Shown here: positions 16,089-24,541 of the stretch, piece by piece
Position numbering within the stretch: the stretch's first letter is position 1
How the letters are laid out: each line of letters opens with the position of its first letter
Assembly: GCA_904420465.1 (NCBI GenBank)
Contig: CAJFVL010000009.1
Span: 1 to 40,360, forward strand
DNA: 40,360 bases
DNA from: an uncultured Clostridium sp.
Lineage (GTDB): Bacteria; Bacillota; Clostridia; Oscillospirales; Oscillospiraceae
Direction of reading: 5' to 3'
Notes under the pieces: generated by a model
The model's database searches: none
The model's input: only the letters and a program-made list of their open reading frames with translations
What the model was told of the DNA's origin: nothing
Translations under genes and position numbers: made by a program

Positions 16089-17603
16089 ATGACTGTGTCT
16101 ACATTTGAACTACTGCTGCAGGGTTTAGCGACCGCTTTAAGCGGAATGAATCTGGTTTACTGTGCCGTCGGTGTAGTTTGCGGGATGCTCGTAGGCGTCC
16201 TTCCGGGCCTGGGCCCAACAGCAGGCACTGCGATTCTGCTGCCTCTTACCTTCTCCATGACGCCCACGGAGTCCATCATCATGCTGGCGGGCATCTATTA
16301 CGGCGCCATGTATGGCGGGACCATCACCTCTGTTTTGATCAATACTCCCGGTGAAACAGCCTCCGTCATCACCTGTCTGGACGGCTACCCGCTGGCGCGG
16401 CAGGGCCGTGCCGGAGCCGCGCTGGGTGTAGCTGCCATCGGCTCCTTTGTGGGCGGCACCATCGCCCTGATCGGCCTGTTGCTTGTGGGCCCCATTGTGG
16501 CAGAACAGGCGCTGAAGTTTGGGCCGCCTGAAAACCTGTGCCTGATCCTCCTGGGCCTGTCTCTGGTAATCAGCCTGCTGGGCCGGTCTGTGGTTAAAGG
16601 CCTTGTTATGGCGCTTCTGGGCATGATGCTCTCCATGGTGGGAATGGATACCTTTAACGGCACCGTGCGTTTTACCTTCGGCTCCTACAACCTGATTAGC
16701 GGTTTGGATTTCATTGCAGTGTCCATGGGACTGTACGCCATGACGGAGGTTTTCTCCAATTTGAGCCAGAATCTGACTGGTGCACAGAAGATTCCCAAAA
16801 TTGACAAAATGCTCCCGCATAAGGACGAAGTTCCCATTGTCACAAAGTCCATTCTGCGCGGTAGTTTTATCGGGTTTTTCCTGGGCCTAATCCCCGGACT
16901 GGGTGCAGCTATTCCCGCAGTCATCAGTTACAGTCTGGAAAAAAATCTCTCCAAACATCCGGAGAAGTTTGGTACCGGCGTGATTGAAGGGGTGGCAGGG
17001 CCAGAGACAGCCAACAACGCCTATTCCGGCGGCGCGCTGATCCCCATGCTCACTTTGGGGTTGCCCACTTCTCCCGCCATGGCCATGCTGATGGGTGCTT
17101 TCATCATACACGGCGTGGTACCCGGACCGACTCTGTTTACTGAACACCCTGACGTTGTGTGGCCGGTGGTTGCGAGTATGTTTATCGGCAACCTGATCCT
17201 GGTGATCATGAACCTGCCTCTGGCAAACGTCTGGGCCCAGCTGTCCCGCATTCCCAACAAGTACCTGTTCCCTGCAATTGTAATTGTGTGCCTGCTAGGC
17301 GTATACAGCATCAATTACAACATGTTTGATGTACAGGTTATGATTGTTGTCGGCTTTATCGCGTACTTTGTAAAAATGGCAGGCTTTCCGATGATCCCCC
17401 TGATTCTGACGATCATTCTGGGAGACCGACTGGAACTCTCACTATCCCAGTCCATGACGATGTTCCGGGGGGATATTACTCAGATTTTCACCCGCCCCAT
17501 TTGTGTGGTCCTGTTGATTCTGACTGCCATTTCGCTGCTGGTCGGCATCTTGGGTAAGCGCAAAATCAAAGAGACTGTGGGCGATGAAGAAGCCGAGATT
17601 TAA
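16089..17603 (+). CDS. tctA: Tripartite tricarboxylate transporter large subunit
   Basis: The 504-residue protein with about 12 spans matches Tct[21 protein letters not shown] near the N-terminus, [40 protein letters not shown] and [18 protein letters not shown]. The paired GxLPGLGP and GLIPGLGA motifs mark the duplicated halves of the family. It imports a carboxylate with a cation gradient after delivery by the TctC-type receptor encoded at 19352. GGAGG lies close before the ATG at 16089; a GTG six bases later has better spacing and may be the true start. Confidence 0.95.
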   Translation: MTVSTFELLLQGLATALSGMNLVYCAVGVVCGMLVGVLPGLGPTAGTAILLPLTFSMTPTESIIMLAGIYYGAMYGGTITSVLINTPGETASVITCLDGYPLARQGRAGAALGVAAIGSFVGGTIALIGLLLVGPIVAEQALKFGPPENLCLILLGLSLVISLLGRSVVKGLVMALLGMMLSMVGMDTFNGTVRFTFGSYNLISGLDFIAVSMGLYAMTEVFSNLSQNLTGAQKIPKIDKMLPHKDEVPIVTKSILRGSFIGFFLGLIPGLGAAIPAVISYSLEKNLSKHPEKFGTGVIEGVAGPETANNAYSGGALIPMLTLGLPTSPAMAMLMGAFIIHGVVPGPTLFTEHPDVVWPVVASMFIGNLILVIMNLPLANVWAQLSRIPNKYLFPAIVIVCLLGVYSINYNMFDVQVMIVVGFIAYFVKMAGFPMIPLILTIILGDRLELSLSQSMTMFRGDITQIFTRPICVVLLILTAISLLVGILGKRKIKETVGDEEAEI

Positions 17604-17645
17604 CACACGCCAAGAGAAAATAACCAGGCGCAAAGGAGGAGTATT

Positions 17646-18734
17646 ATGCAGGACATTGTAAACAGCGGATCGTACCGTCTGGCCCCGGAACAGGCGCGGC
17701 TGGCTTGCAGTCAAATTTTACAGAGTGTGGGTCTAAAGCAGGAGGATGCGGCTACCGTAGTGGACAACCTGCTCTTCGCAGATCTGCGGGGCGTATCATC
17801 CCATGGCATTTCGCGAATGAAGATGTATACTGACCGGGCGCGAAAAGGTCACTATAACGTGATGCCCAACATCCAGGTTGTTCACGATGAGGGCAGTTCC
17901 ATTTTGTTAGATGGCGACAACGGCTTTGGCGCAGTGATTGGAAAACATGCGATGGAGCTGTGCATTGCAAAGGCGAAGGAATATGGCAGCGCGGTCTGCT
18001 CGGTACGCAGAAGCAATCATTTTGGGGCCGCCTCCTATTACACTGCCATGGCGTCCTCCCAGGACATGATCGGCTTTTCCTGTACAAACAGTCCTCCAAA
18101 CATGGCCCCTTTTGGCAGCAGGGAATCCATTCTCGGGACTAACCCGTTCAGCGTTGCCCTCCCCGCCGGTAAGCATCCTCCCATGATTCTGGATATCGCC
18201 ACCAGCAATGTGGCCAGAGGTAATATTCTTAACGCAGCCAAGGAAAACAGACCCATTCCGGATGGATGGGCAATAGACAAGCACGGAAATCCTACCAATG
18301 ATCCCCAACTCGCCCTCCAGGGCAGTGTGCTCCCCTTCGGGGGTCACAAGGGCTCCGGGATTGCCATTGTCATTGACGCTATGTGCGGCATTTTGAGTGG
18401 CGCCGCCTTTGGCCGGCATATCAGCAAGCTCACCGGGGACACGCAAGGGACAGGGGCAAACATCGGACACTTCTTCATGGCGATTGACATTGCCGCGCTT
18501 CAGGACGTGGCCCAGTTCAAGGTCAGAATGGATCAAATGATCGACGAATTAAAGGCGGCGGAGAAAAGTGCCGGCGTGTCTGAGATTTTGGCACCTGGTG
18601 AGCTGGAGGCGCGAAAGTCCCAATATAACCAGAAAAACGGCATTGCAGTCAGCGGTGCGACACTGAAGGAGCTGCTCTCCCTGTGCGCTGAACTGAGCGT
18701 AGAGGAACATCTGCTGGACAGCCTTCTCAGTTGA
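17646..18734 (+). CDS. Ldh_2-family (malate/L-lactate/sulfolactate-type) dehydrogenase
   Basis: The 362-residue protein belongs to the Ldh_2 (LDH2/MDH2) oxidoreductase family, which uses an NAD(P) fold unlike the Rossmann dehydrogenases. Signature segments are ADLRGVSSHGISRM (H53), VRRSNHFGAASYYTAMA (H125), LGTNPFSVALPAG, MILDIATSNVARGNI and LPFGGHKGSGIAI. Known members act on L-malate, L-lactate, ureidoglycolate, 2,3-diketogulonate and (R)-sulfolactate (ComC). AAAGGAGGAG precedes the ATG. It shares an operon with a D-2-hydroxyacid dehydrogenase of opposite fold and stereopreference class. Two such enzymes can together racemise a 2-hydroxy acid through its 2-oxo form. Confidence 0.9.
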   Translation: MQDIVNSGSYRLAPEQARLACSQILQSVGLKQEDAATVVDNLLFADLRGVSSHGISRMKMYTDRARKGHYNVMPNIQVVHDEGSSILLDGDNGFGAVIGKHAMELCIAKAKEYGSAVCSVRRSNHFGAASYYTAMASSQDMIGFSCTNSPPNMAPFGSRESILGTNPFSVALPAGKHPPMILDIATSNVARGNILNAAKENRPIPDGWAIDKHGNPTNDPQLALQGSVLPFGGHKGSGIAIVIDAMCGILSGAAFGRHISKLTGDTQGTGANIGHFFMAIDIAALQDVAQFKVRMDQMIDELKAAEKSAGVSEILAPGELEARKSQYNQKNGIAVSGATLKELLSLCAELSVEEHLLDSLLS

Positions 18735-18761
18735 ACCGGAACGATAAAAGGAGAGATGTAC

Positions 18762-19334
18762 ATGCACAGCCAGCCAAAACCTTTGGATTGCAGCGACATT
18801 GAGGCGATTTTCCCCGAGATTGGGCAGATCAGTGACGCAGATCTGCGTCAGAAATGCAGCGATGTGCTGCTGGAGGCGTACCGCACAGGCGGCTGGGACT
18901 CCAGCAATGCCGAGAGCTGTCCTGTCTCCCTGCGGATTCAGAAGGACCAATTCAAAAATCAGATTGACCATGTGCATGCAGTGGTGCGGATTGCACTGGC
19001 AATGTACGACACGCTGGAGGAGGTCTACCATACTGACACTCATCTGCGGGACCTTGTTCTGGTGGGCGCATTGCTCCATGACGCGGGAAAATTGTTGGAA
19101 TTCACTATGAAAGACGGAGTCGCCGGCCACTCAGCCAATGCCGACCTAATTCGGCACCCCTTGAGCGGCGCCATTCTGGCGGCAAAACACGGTCTCCCCG
19201 ACTTGGTAATACACCTGATCGCCAACCACTCCTTTGAGGGCGAGAAATCAAAAAAGACCCTGGTATCCACCATTGTGAATCAAGCAGATGCGGCTGCGTT
19301 TTCCTATATCGTCATGCTCGATGAGCAAAATTAA
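18762..19334 (+). CDS. HD-domain phosphohydrolase-like protein
   Basis: The 190-residue protein has an HD-domain metal site: H70/H72 (QIDHVHAVVRIAL), H106-D107 (VGALLHDAGK), H132 (IRHPLSGA), H151 or H156 (IHLIANHS) and an Asp in VNQADAAAFSY. HD proteins usually hydrolyse phosphate esters, often nucleotides, but the substrate is not evident. The ATG at 18762 has AAGGAG eight bases upstream; the ATG at 18756 is too close. The position between a dehydrogenase and the transporter receptor, with 17-28 bases between genes, shows it is part of the operon. A role in processing a phosphorylated or activated substrate is only a guess. Confidence 0.8.
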   Translation: MHSQPKPLDCSDIEAIFPEIGQISDADLRQKCSDVLLEAYRTGGWDSSNAESCPVSLRIQKDQFKNQIDHVHAVVRIALAMYDTLEEVYHTDTHLRDLVLVGALLHDAGKLLEFTMKDGVAGHSANADLIRHPLSGAILAAKHGLPDLVIHLIANHSFEGEKSKKTLVSTIVNQADAAAFSYIVMLDEQN

Positions 19335-19351
19335 AAATTGGAGGGAATTTT

Positions 19352-20377
19352 ATGAAAAAGCTAACCGCATGCCTCATGGCACTTGTCCTTGCAGTTATGT
19401 CCGTGGGCTGCTCCAGCAACACTCCTGGTTCCGCCAGTTCTGGCGGAAGCGCATCAACTCCGGACACGTCCGGAAATTCCAGCACAGCTGATGATTTCAA
19501 TTATCCGGAGAGTCCCATTACCATTGTTGTTCCCTATGCCGCAGGCGGCGCTATGGACACCGGCGCCCGCTTGTTTGCAAAGTATGCCGAGCAGATCTGT
19601 GGCCAGTCCATTGTGATCAACAACGTGGCCGGCGGCAGCGGCTCCGTGGGCGCGATGGATGTGCTCAGCTCGGATGCAGATGGATATAAGGTTCTGATTT
19701 TCGATCCGGGTCCCGGCTTTGTCACCACCAGCAACAATGAGGTCCCCTTTGATATGTTGAACGACTTTGTGATGGCTGCCTGTCAGACAGAGGATATCCG
19801 AAATCTGGTTGTGCGTAAAGATGACTCCCGCTTCAGCACACCGGAGGAGTTTATCCAATATGTGAAGGACCATCCCGGTGAAATCAACGTAGGTGTGGCA
19901 GGCGCCTATACCGACGCCTCCATCGCTCAGGAATTGATTTCCCGAGCCGGCGGTTTGGAGATGATCAACGTAGCCTTCTCTGGCGCGGCTGAGGTTAAGA
20001 CCGCCCTTCTGGGCCAGCATGTTGACGCCGCCGCCCTGTCTGTCGGCGATTCTATCCCAATGCTGGCCAATGACCAAATTATGGTTGTCGGTGTCTGCTC
20101 CGCCGAGCGCAGTGATTTTATGCCTGACGCCCCCACCTTCCTGGAGCTGGGGATTGACGCTCAGTGGAGCACCGCCCGCGGCTACGCCTTCAAAGCAGGT
20201 ACTGACCAGCAGATTGTGGACTATTTCGCTGATCTGGTCAAGCAGGTTTCTGAAAACGAGGACTATATCAAAGAGTTGAATGACCTGGGCTACCCGGTTG
20301 TCTACCAGGACAGCGAGGAATTTACCCAGTTTGTCACAGAGAAGTTTGAGACGATTCAATCTGTCCTTGGGAGCTGA
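19352..20377 (+). CDS. tctC: TctC-type (Bug) substrate-binding lipoprotein
   Basis: MKKLTACLMALVLAVMSVGC is a lipoprotein signal peptide with Cys20, followed by a Ser/Gly linker and the Bug-family receptor domain. Recognisable segments are YPESPITIVVPYAAGGAMDT (the first ligand loop), IVINNVAGGSGSVGAMDV and VGVAGAYTDAS (the second loop). Bug receptors bind small carboxylates, often through water-mediated contacts, so the ligand cannot be predicted. It delivers substrate to TctBA encoded upstream. The gene is last in the operon, 17 bases after the HD gene, and is closed by a strong terminator. Confidence 0.93.
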   Translation: MKKLTACLMALVLAVMSVGCSSNTPGSASSGGSASTPDTSGNSSTADDFNYPESPITIVVPYAAGGAMDTGARLFAKYAEQICGQSIVINNVAGGSGSVGAMDVLSSDADGYKVLIFDPGPGFVTTSNNEVPFDMLNDFVMAACQTEDIRNLVVRKDDSRFSTPEEFIQYVKDHPGEINVGVAGAYTDASIAQELISRAGGLEMINVAFSGAAEVKTALLGQHVDAAALSVGDSIPMLANDQIMVVGVCSAERSDFMPDAPTFLELGIDAQWSTARGYAFKAGTDQQIVDYFADLVKQVSENEDYIKELNDLGYPVVYQDSEEFTQFVTEKFETIQSVLGS

Positions 20378-20457
20378 AAAACTAAGCCCCCCTATAATAT
20401 AGCCGCACTTTCTTGCGGTTGACAGGAAACGCAGGCCGAAAAGAATTCTGTTCACTT

Positions 20458-20501
20458 CATCAGGGAAACCGCCATCCGGCGGTTTCCCTGATGACATTTT
20501 T
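20458..20501 (+). terminator. Terminator of the tct operon
   Basis: CATCAGGGAAACCGCC (20458-20473) pairs perfectly with GGCGGTTTCCCTGATG (20478-20493) around ATCC, followed by ACATTTTT. This is a strong rho-independent terminator for the plus-strand operon. It may also serve the convergent aminotransferase gene. Confidence 0.9.
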
Positions 20502-20537
20502 ATTGTGCCGTGCATCCCAACCGCATGCGATTGCAAT

Positions 20538-21734
20538 TCAGTCCAGCCTAGAGAGAGCTGACTCAATCTGGTCCATTGCTTTCTCCAGGTTTTCCAGAGA
20601 ATTGGAGTAGGAAATCCGAACCGTATTGGGGGCGTGGAAGGCCTCTCCGGGCACCACGGCCACCAGTGCCTCGTCCAGGAGGAAGGCAGCGAAGTCTGTA
20701 CCATTTTGAATGACTCTGTCTCCGCAGTGCTTCCCCAGATAAAAGCTGATGTCCACCAAAAGGTAAAAAGCACCATGGGGCTGGGTGCATGAGAGATGGG
20801 AATGCCCGCAGATCCGGCGGTATACATAATCTCTACGCCGCTCAAAGGACCTGACCATTTGATTCAGGTCGTCCTGCGGGCCAGTCAGAGCGGTGCAGGC
20901 AGCCTTTTGGGCAATGGAACAGACACCGGAGGTAGTCTGGCTCTGAATGCGCATAACAGCTCGAATGATATCCCGCCGCGCTGCCACATATCCGACTCTC
21001 CACCCAGTCATGGCATAGGCTTTCGAAAAGCCGTTGACGGTCAGGGTTCGGCTCCAGACTTCAGGAGAAATAGAGGCCATGGAAAAATGCTTCATTCCGT
21101 CATAGATCAGTTTCTCATAGATCTCATCAACGATGACAAACAGATCGCGCCGCACAATCAATTCACCAAGCTGGCGCAGGTCTGCTTCCATATAGACGGC
21201 CCCTGTTGGATTGTTGGGCGTACAGATGATGACCGCCTTTGTCTTGGGTGTGATTGCAGCTTCAATAGCTTCAAGGTCCAGAGACCAGTCCGAACGACAG
21301 GGCACAGTCACAGGGACGGCGCCGGCCAGCTTCACAATATCCGTGTAGCTAACCCAGCAGGGCGTGGGCACAATCACCTCGTCTCCCCGGCTGCACAGCG
21401 CCAGAATCGCGTTGCAGATTGCCTGCTTGGCGCCGTTAGTCACACAAATTTCATCCACGGTATAGTTCAAATGATTGTCCACAGCCAGTTTGCGGGAAAT
21501 GGCGGTCCGCAGCTCCGAGATACCGTTAGTCAGGGGATATTTTGTAAAGCCATCCGAGATGGCTTGGATCCCCGCCCTCTGAATGTATACAGGTGTGACA
21601 AAGTCCGGCTCCCCTACATTGAGGGGAATGATTTGTCTGCCGGCCCGTCGAAGCTCATCCAGCCTTCTGCTGATGGCAACGGTGGCAGATTCGTTGAATT
21701 GGCTCAGCCTGTCTGACAATACAGATGTAGACAT
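20538..21734 (-). CDS. Class I aminotransferase (aspartate aminotransferase-like)
   Basis: The 398-residue PLP enzyme has the class I residues in place: NVGEPDF (39-45), TPNNPTGAVY with N174, D203 and Y206 in IVDEIYEKL, the Schiff-base K238 in NGFSKAYAMTGWRVGY, and the C-terminal carboxylate-binding Arg in NTVRISYSN. It moves an amino group between an amino acid and a 2-oxo acid. Close relatives prefer aspartate or aromatic acids. The start at 21734 is set by AAAGGAG eight bases upstream. It is transcribed divergently from a LysR gene that probably controls it. A link to the keto acid made by the neighbouring dehydrogenases is possible. Confidence 0.92.
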   Translation of the reverse strand: MSTSVLSDRLSQFNESATVAISRRLDELRRAGRQIIPLNVGEPDFVTPVYIQRAGIQAISDGFTKYPLTNGISELRTAISRKLAVDNHLNYTVDEICVTNGAKQAICNAILALCSRGDEVIVPTPCWVSYTDIVKLAGAVPVTVPCRSDWSLDLEAIEAAITPKTKAVIICTPNNPTGAVYMEADLRQLGELIVRRDLFVIVDEIYEKLIYDGMKHFSMASISPEVWSRTLTVNGFSKAYAMTGWRVGYVAARRDIIRAVMRIQSQTTSGVCSIAQKAACTALTGPQDDLNQMVRSFERRRDYVYRRICGHSHLSCTQPHGAFYLLVDISFYLGKHCGDRVIQNGTDFAAFLLDEALVAVVPGEAFHAPNTVRISYSNSLENLEKAMDQIESALSRLD

Positions 21735-21797
21735 TATTATATCTCCTTTTATGATATTTGAATGATCGAAGCAAAGTTTAAACGGCCTAATCACACA

Positions 21798-21840
21798 ATA
21801 TCAAGAAAGAAAAAGATTGTAAAGCCGCTTTTTTTGATAT
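21798..21840. promoter_or_regulatory. Imperfect inverted repeat between divergent genes
   Basis: ATATCAAGAAAG (21798-21809) and CTTTTTTTGATAT (21828-21840) form a near-palindrome in the 147-base gap between the aminotransferase and LysR genes. ATATCGATAT lies nearby at about 21856-21865. The position and dyad symmetry suit a LysR binding region controlling both genes. Confidence 0.4.
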
Positions 21841-21881
21841 ATAATTTTATCTATATCGATATTTTGTAAGGAGGTCATCCG

Positions 21882-22796
21882 GTGTATTATGAAGATGTAG
21901 AGACATTTTTACAGATCTACAACAGCGGCGGCATCTCTCAAGCAGCGGCAAGGATGTATCTGGCTCAATCCACGGTAAGCCAAAGGCTTCGGCGGCTGGA
22001 GACAGAGCGGAACAGCCAGCTGTTTATACGCCGAGCCGGGGTGCGCAAAATCTCCCTCACACCACAGGGAAAGGCCTTTCTCCCCCTAGCACAAAAGCTT
22101 GCCGAGGCCTGGGAAAACGCGGCACATGGCGCAGACGACGCCCCCCTGATTCATCTGGCAATCGGCAGCATCACGAGCGTTTATGACACCATGCTGTTCC
22201 GTCTGCTTCTTCCGCTCCTTCAGACAGACCCCAGGATCCAGATCACTACAGTTGTCCGCTCCTCCTCCGCTCTGTGTGAGATGGTGGAAAGTGGTGAGCT
22301 GGACTATGCTTTTGTAGGATACGGCATTCATTCATCATTTACACGCTGCATTCCAGTTTACCGAGAGGGCTATTACCTGGTTGTCTCGCCGGGCCTGCTT
22401 TTAACAGATGAACCGGTGGACGTCCGAGAGCTGACACGGCACCGGGAGTTGTTCTATCCCTGGGGAATCGAGTTCAGACGGTGGCACCAGCACATGATTC
22501 CGAAACAGCACCGACCCTACATGGATTGCGACACCCTCTCAGTTTATGAACAAATGGCAGCGCAAACAGAATTTTGGTCGGTCTGCCCGGCTTCCGCAGT
22601 GTACCACCTGGAGGAAAAGCAAATCCCATTTGACCGGCTTGAGCTGCAGGAGCCTCCGGAAGCAAGGACTGTTTTTTCCGTGCAGAGGCAGCCCATTGAA
22701 GAGAGCACGGATAAAAGCCGACTATTCAAAGCTTCCCTCACTGCATTTTGTGATAATCTCCCGGAAGGAATGGAGAAAATTGGGTCTGATGGATAA
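21882..22796 (+). CDS. LysR-type transcriptional regulator
   Basis: The 304-residue protein starts at GTG with AAGGAGG ten bases upstream. The N-terminal helix-turn-helix is MYYEDVETFLQIYNSGGISQ followed by AAARMYLAQSTVSQRLRRLE. The effector domain (about 90-290) includes LIHLAIGSITSVYDTMLF. It is divergent to the aminotransferase gene, the usual LysR arrangement for a regulator and its target. It is unlike the other LysR protein of the island in sequence, so the island seems to have two separate inputs. A hairpin at 22969 ends the transcript. Confidence 0.9.
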   Translation: MYYEDVETFLQIYNSGGISQAAARMYLAQSTVSQRLRRLETERNSQLFIRRAGVRKISLTPQGKAFLPLAQKLAEAWENAAHGADDAPLIHLAIGSITSVYDTMLFRLLLPLLQTDPRIQITTVVRSSSALCEMVESGELDYAFVGYGIHSSFTRCIPVYREGYYLVVSPGLLLTDEPVDVRELTRHRELFYPWGIEFRRWHQHMIPKQHRPYMDCDTLSVYEQMAAQTEFWSVCPASAVYHLEEKQIPFDRLELQEPPEARTVFSVQRQPIEESTDKSRLFKASLTAFCDNLPEGMEKIGSDG

Positions 22797-22968
22797 TACA
22801 GCCGCATGGGGGCGCCCGCTATACGGAGCAGCAGAGGCACCGCACTTGCATAATTCAAACCTCTCCAGGAAGAACTGTTATTTTGCGGCTCCTCGCCCTC
22901 ACCATCCTGGTAGCCTCTATCACTTCAGAGGCGGTCCGCCGTTTGTCCAAAACAAGTTAGACTATAAA

Positions 22969-23006
22969 AAACTTCCGCAGGGACAGTATCCTGCGGAAGT
23001 TTCTCA
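22969..23006. terminator. Bidirectional terminator between LysR and popT
   Basis: AAACTTCCGCAGG (22969-22981) pairs with CCTGCGGAAGTTT (22990-23002). It has an A-rich flank on the left and a short T-run on the right, so it can stop transcripts from both the plus-strand LysR gene and the minus-strand popT gene. The bases between 22797 and 22968 hold no recognisable gene. Confidence 0.8.
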
Positions 23007-23024
23007 TTTCAAAGCCCTGTGCCC

Positions 23025-23822
23025 TTATAGCTTGGACACCTGATAAACAACACAAAAGCCGGCCAGGAATGTGACCAGGCACACCAGAATCCCCAGCCCA
23101 CCGGGGACGCCGGGAAAGACACTGAGGACCGAGGCCAGCATAAACCCCAGAATGGTCAGGTAGGTCCCCCTGGGGTGCCGGGTCATCAGCCGGTCCAGCA
23201 GCTTGGCAGTGGAGATAATCCCCAGCGCCAGCCCCACGGCCAGAGGGATCAGAAAGGGGAAATAAAGGCCGTTCATAGCCTCCACCGTCTTGTCATACAG
23301 CCCAAACATCAGCAGCAGGTAGGACACACTGATACCGGGCAGTACCAGCGCCACAGCCGCCACCAGTCCGGCCGCCACCAGGTAAAGAGGATTTCCCGCC
23401 AGCCCGGCGGCATCCGTATCCTTCGGCAGCGGAATATAGGCGATCAAAAAGACAATCGCCATCCCGGCCGCCACATAAATCAGATCCTGCCAGGTAAAGG
23501 CATCCGCTCTGGCCTTATGGTAAATCATCGGCACACTGCCCGCTACCGCTCCCATAAAAAAGTAGCCCGCGGGGAGGGGAAACAGGTCGATCACGGCGAA
23601 AAGCGGCTTGGCAATCAGCAGCATCCCCACTCCCGCCCCCAGGCAGAACCAAAACAGAAACAGCAGGCTCTCCCGCTTATGACGGAGAAATCCGCTGACC
23701 GCGCCGATCAGCCGGTCATAAATGTCCATCATCATAGCCATCGTCCCGCCGCTGACTCCGGGAATCAACATGGTCCCTCCAATGACGGCCCCCTTGGCTA
23801 TTGTTATCACTCTGTCTTTCAA
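23025..23822 (-). CDS. popT: DUF368 membrane protein, undecaprenyl-phosphate translocase
   Basis: The 265-residue polytopic protein matches DUF368: GAVIGGTMLIPGVSGGTMAM near the N-terminus and the internal counterpart LVLPGISVSYLLLMFGLYD. Members (PopT) flip undecaprenyl phosphate back across the membrane for reuse in cell-wall and polymer synthesis. The repeated P-G-(V/I)-S motif reflects the inverted-repeat fold. It is last in a minus-strand group with ktrB and ktrA, 36 bases after ktrA. A link between potassium uptake and lipid-carrier recycling is not established and may be only co-transcription. Confidence 0.88.
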   Translation of the reverse strand: MKDRVITIAKGAVIGGTMLIPGVSGGTMAMMMDIYDRLIGAVSGFLRHKRESLLFLFWFCLGAGVGMLLIAKPLFAVIDLFPLPAGYFFMGAVAGSVPMIYHKARADAFTWQDLIYVAAGMAIVFLIAYIPLPKDTDAAGLAGNPLYLVAAGLVAAVALVLPGISVSYLLLMFGLYDKTVEAMNGLYFPFLIPLAVGLALGIISTAKLLDRLMTRHPRGTYLTILGFMLASVLSVFPGVPGGLGILVCLVTFLAGFCVVYQVSKL

Positions 23823-23858
23823 AATGGTATTCTCCCGCTTTCTGGTCCATTCGCCGCG

Positions 23859-24530
23859 CTAGGACTGAACGTCATGCTCAAACCGGTCGATTTTGTCCAT
23901 TTTTCCGATTACCGCTACAATATCCCCCTGGGCAAAGCGGTACTGAGGTGAAAATTCGACCGTTGTCTGGTGGTCCCGCTCGATGGCAATAATATTGATT
24001 CCATAGGTGCGCCGCACATCCAGCTCCTGGATGGTGTGGTCCAGCAGCACGCCCCCCACCTGAATTCGCCGCACCTCCACGTCGTCATCCAGAGAGATAT
24101 AGTCGATCAGGTTGCCCGAGATCAGCCGCTTGCCGATGCGGACCGCCATGTCGGACTCGGGATAGACCACGGACGCTCCCAGCTGCTTGAGCACCTCTCC
24201 GTGCTCCTGGCTGTTGGCCTTGGAGATCACATGGGGAATACCCATCTTGATGGCCACCATTGTGGTCAGGATGCTCACATCCATTTTCTCGCCAATACAG
24301 ATGGTCACCGCGCCGCAGTTCTGAATTCCGGTCTCCTCCAGGGTCTCCTCATTGAGGTTTTCCACCACGAAGGCATAGTCGGTATACTTGCGCACCGCCC
24401 GGACCTTCTGCTCATCCTTGTCCAGCGCAATAACCTCCCTGCCGGCCTCGGACAGGGTCTTGACCAGGGCCGAGCCGAACCGCCCCAGCCCAATTACGCC
24501 AAAGGATGTGATGTTACTTTGTTTTTTCAT
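23859..24530 (-). CDS. ktrA: Potassium uptake regulatory subunit, RCK domain
   Basis: The 223-residue cytosolic protein has an RCK_N nucleotide-binding fold (FGVIGLGRFGSALVKTL, with GxGxxG) over about 1-130. A C-terminal RCK_C domain follows (about 140-220), with DHTIQELDVRRTYGINIIAI. KtrA forms an octameric ring that gates the KtrB dimer in response to ATP/ADP, and in many Firmicutes RCK_C binds c-di-AMP. It starts 12 bases after ktrB, as expected for the pair. The remains of the GGDEF gene elsewhere in the window concern c-di-GMP and are unrelated. Confidence 0.93.
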   Translation of the reverse strand: MKKQSNITSFGVIGLGRFGSALVKTLSEAGREVIALDKDEQKVRAVRKYTDYAFVVENLNEETLEETGIQNCGAVTICIGEKMDVSILTTMVAIKMGIPHVISKANSQEHGEVLKQLGASVVYPESDMAVRIGKRLISGNLIDYISLDDDVEVRRIQVGGVLLDHTIQELDVRRTYGINIIAIERDHQTTVEFSPQYRFAQGDIVAVIGKMDKIDRFEHDVQS

Positions 24531-24541
24531 ACACAGATTTC

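Noticed and set aside
22546-23043. Plus-strand open frame overlapping the end of the second LysR gene
   Set aside because: It lies mostly in another frame of the LysR gene, includes the downstream terminator hairpin, and shows no protein family features.
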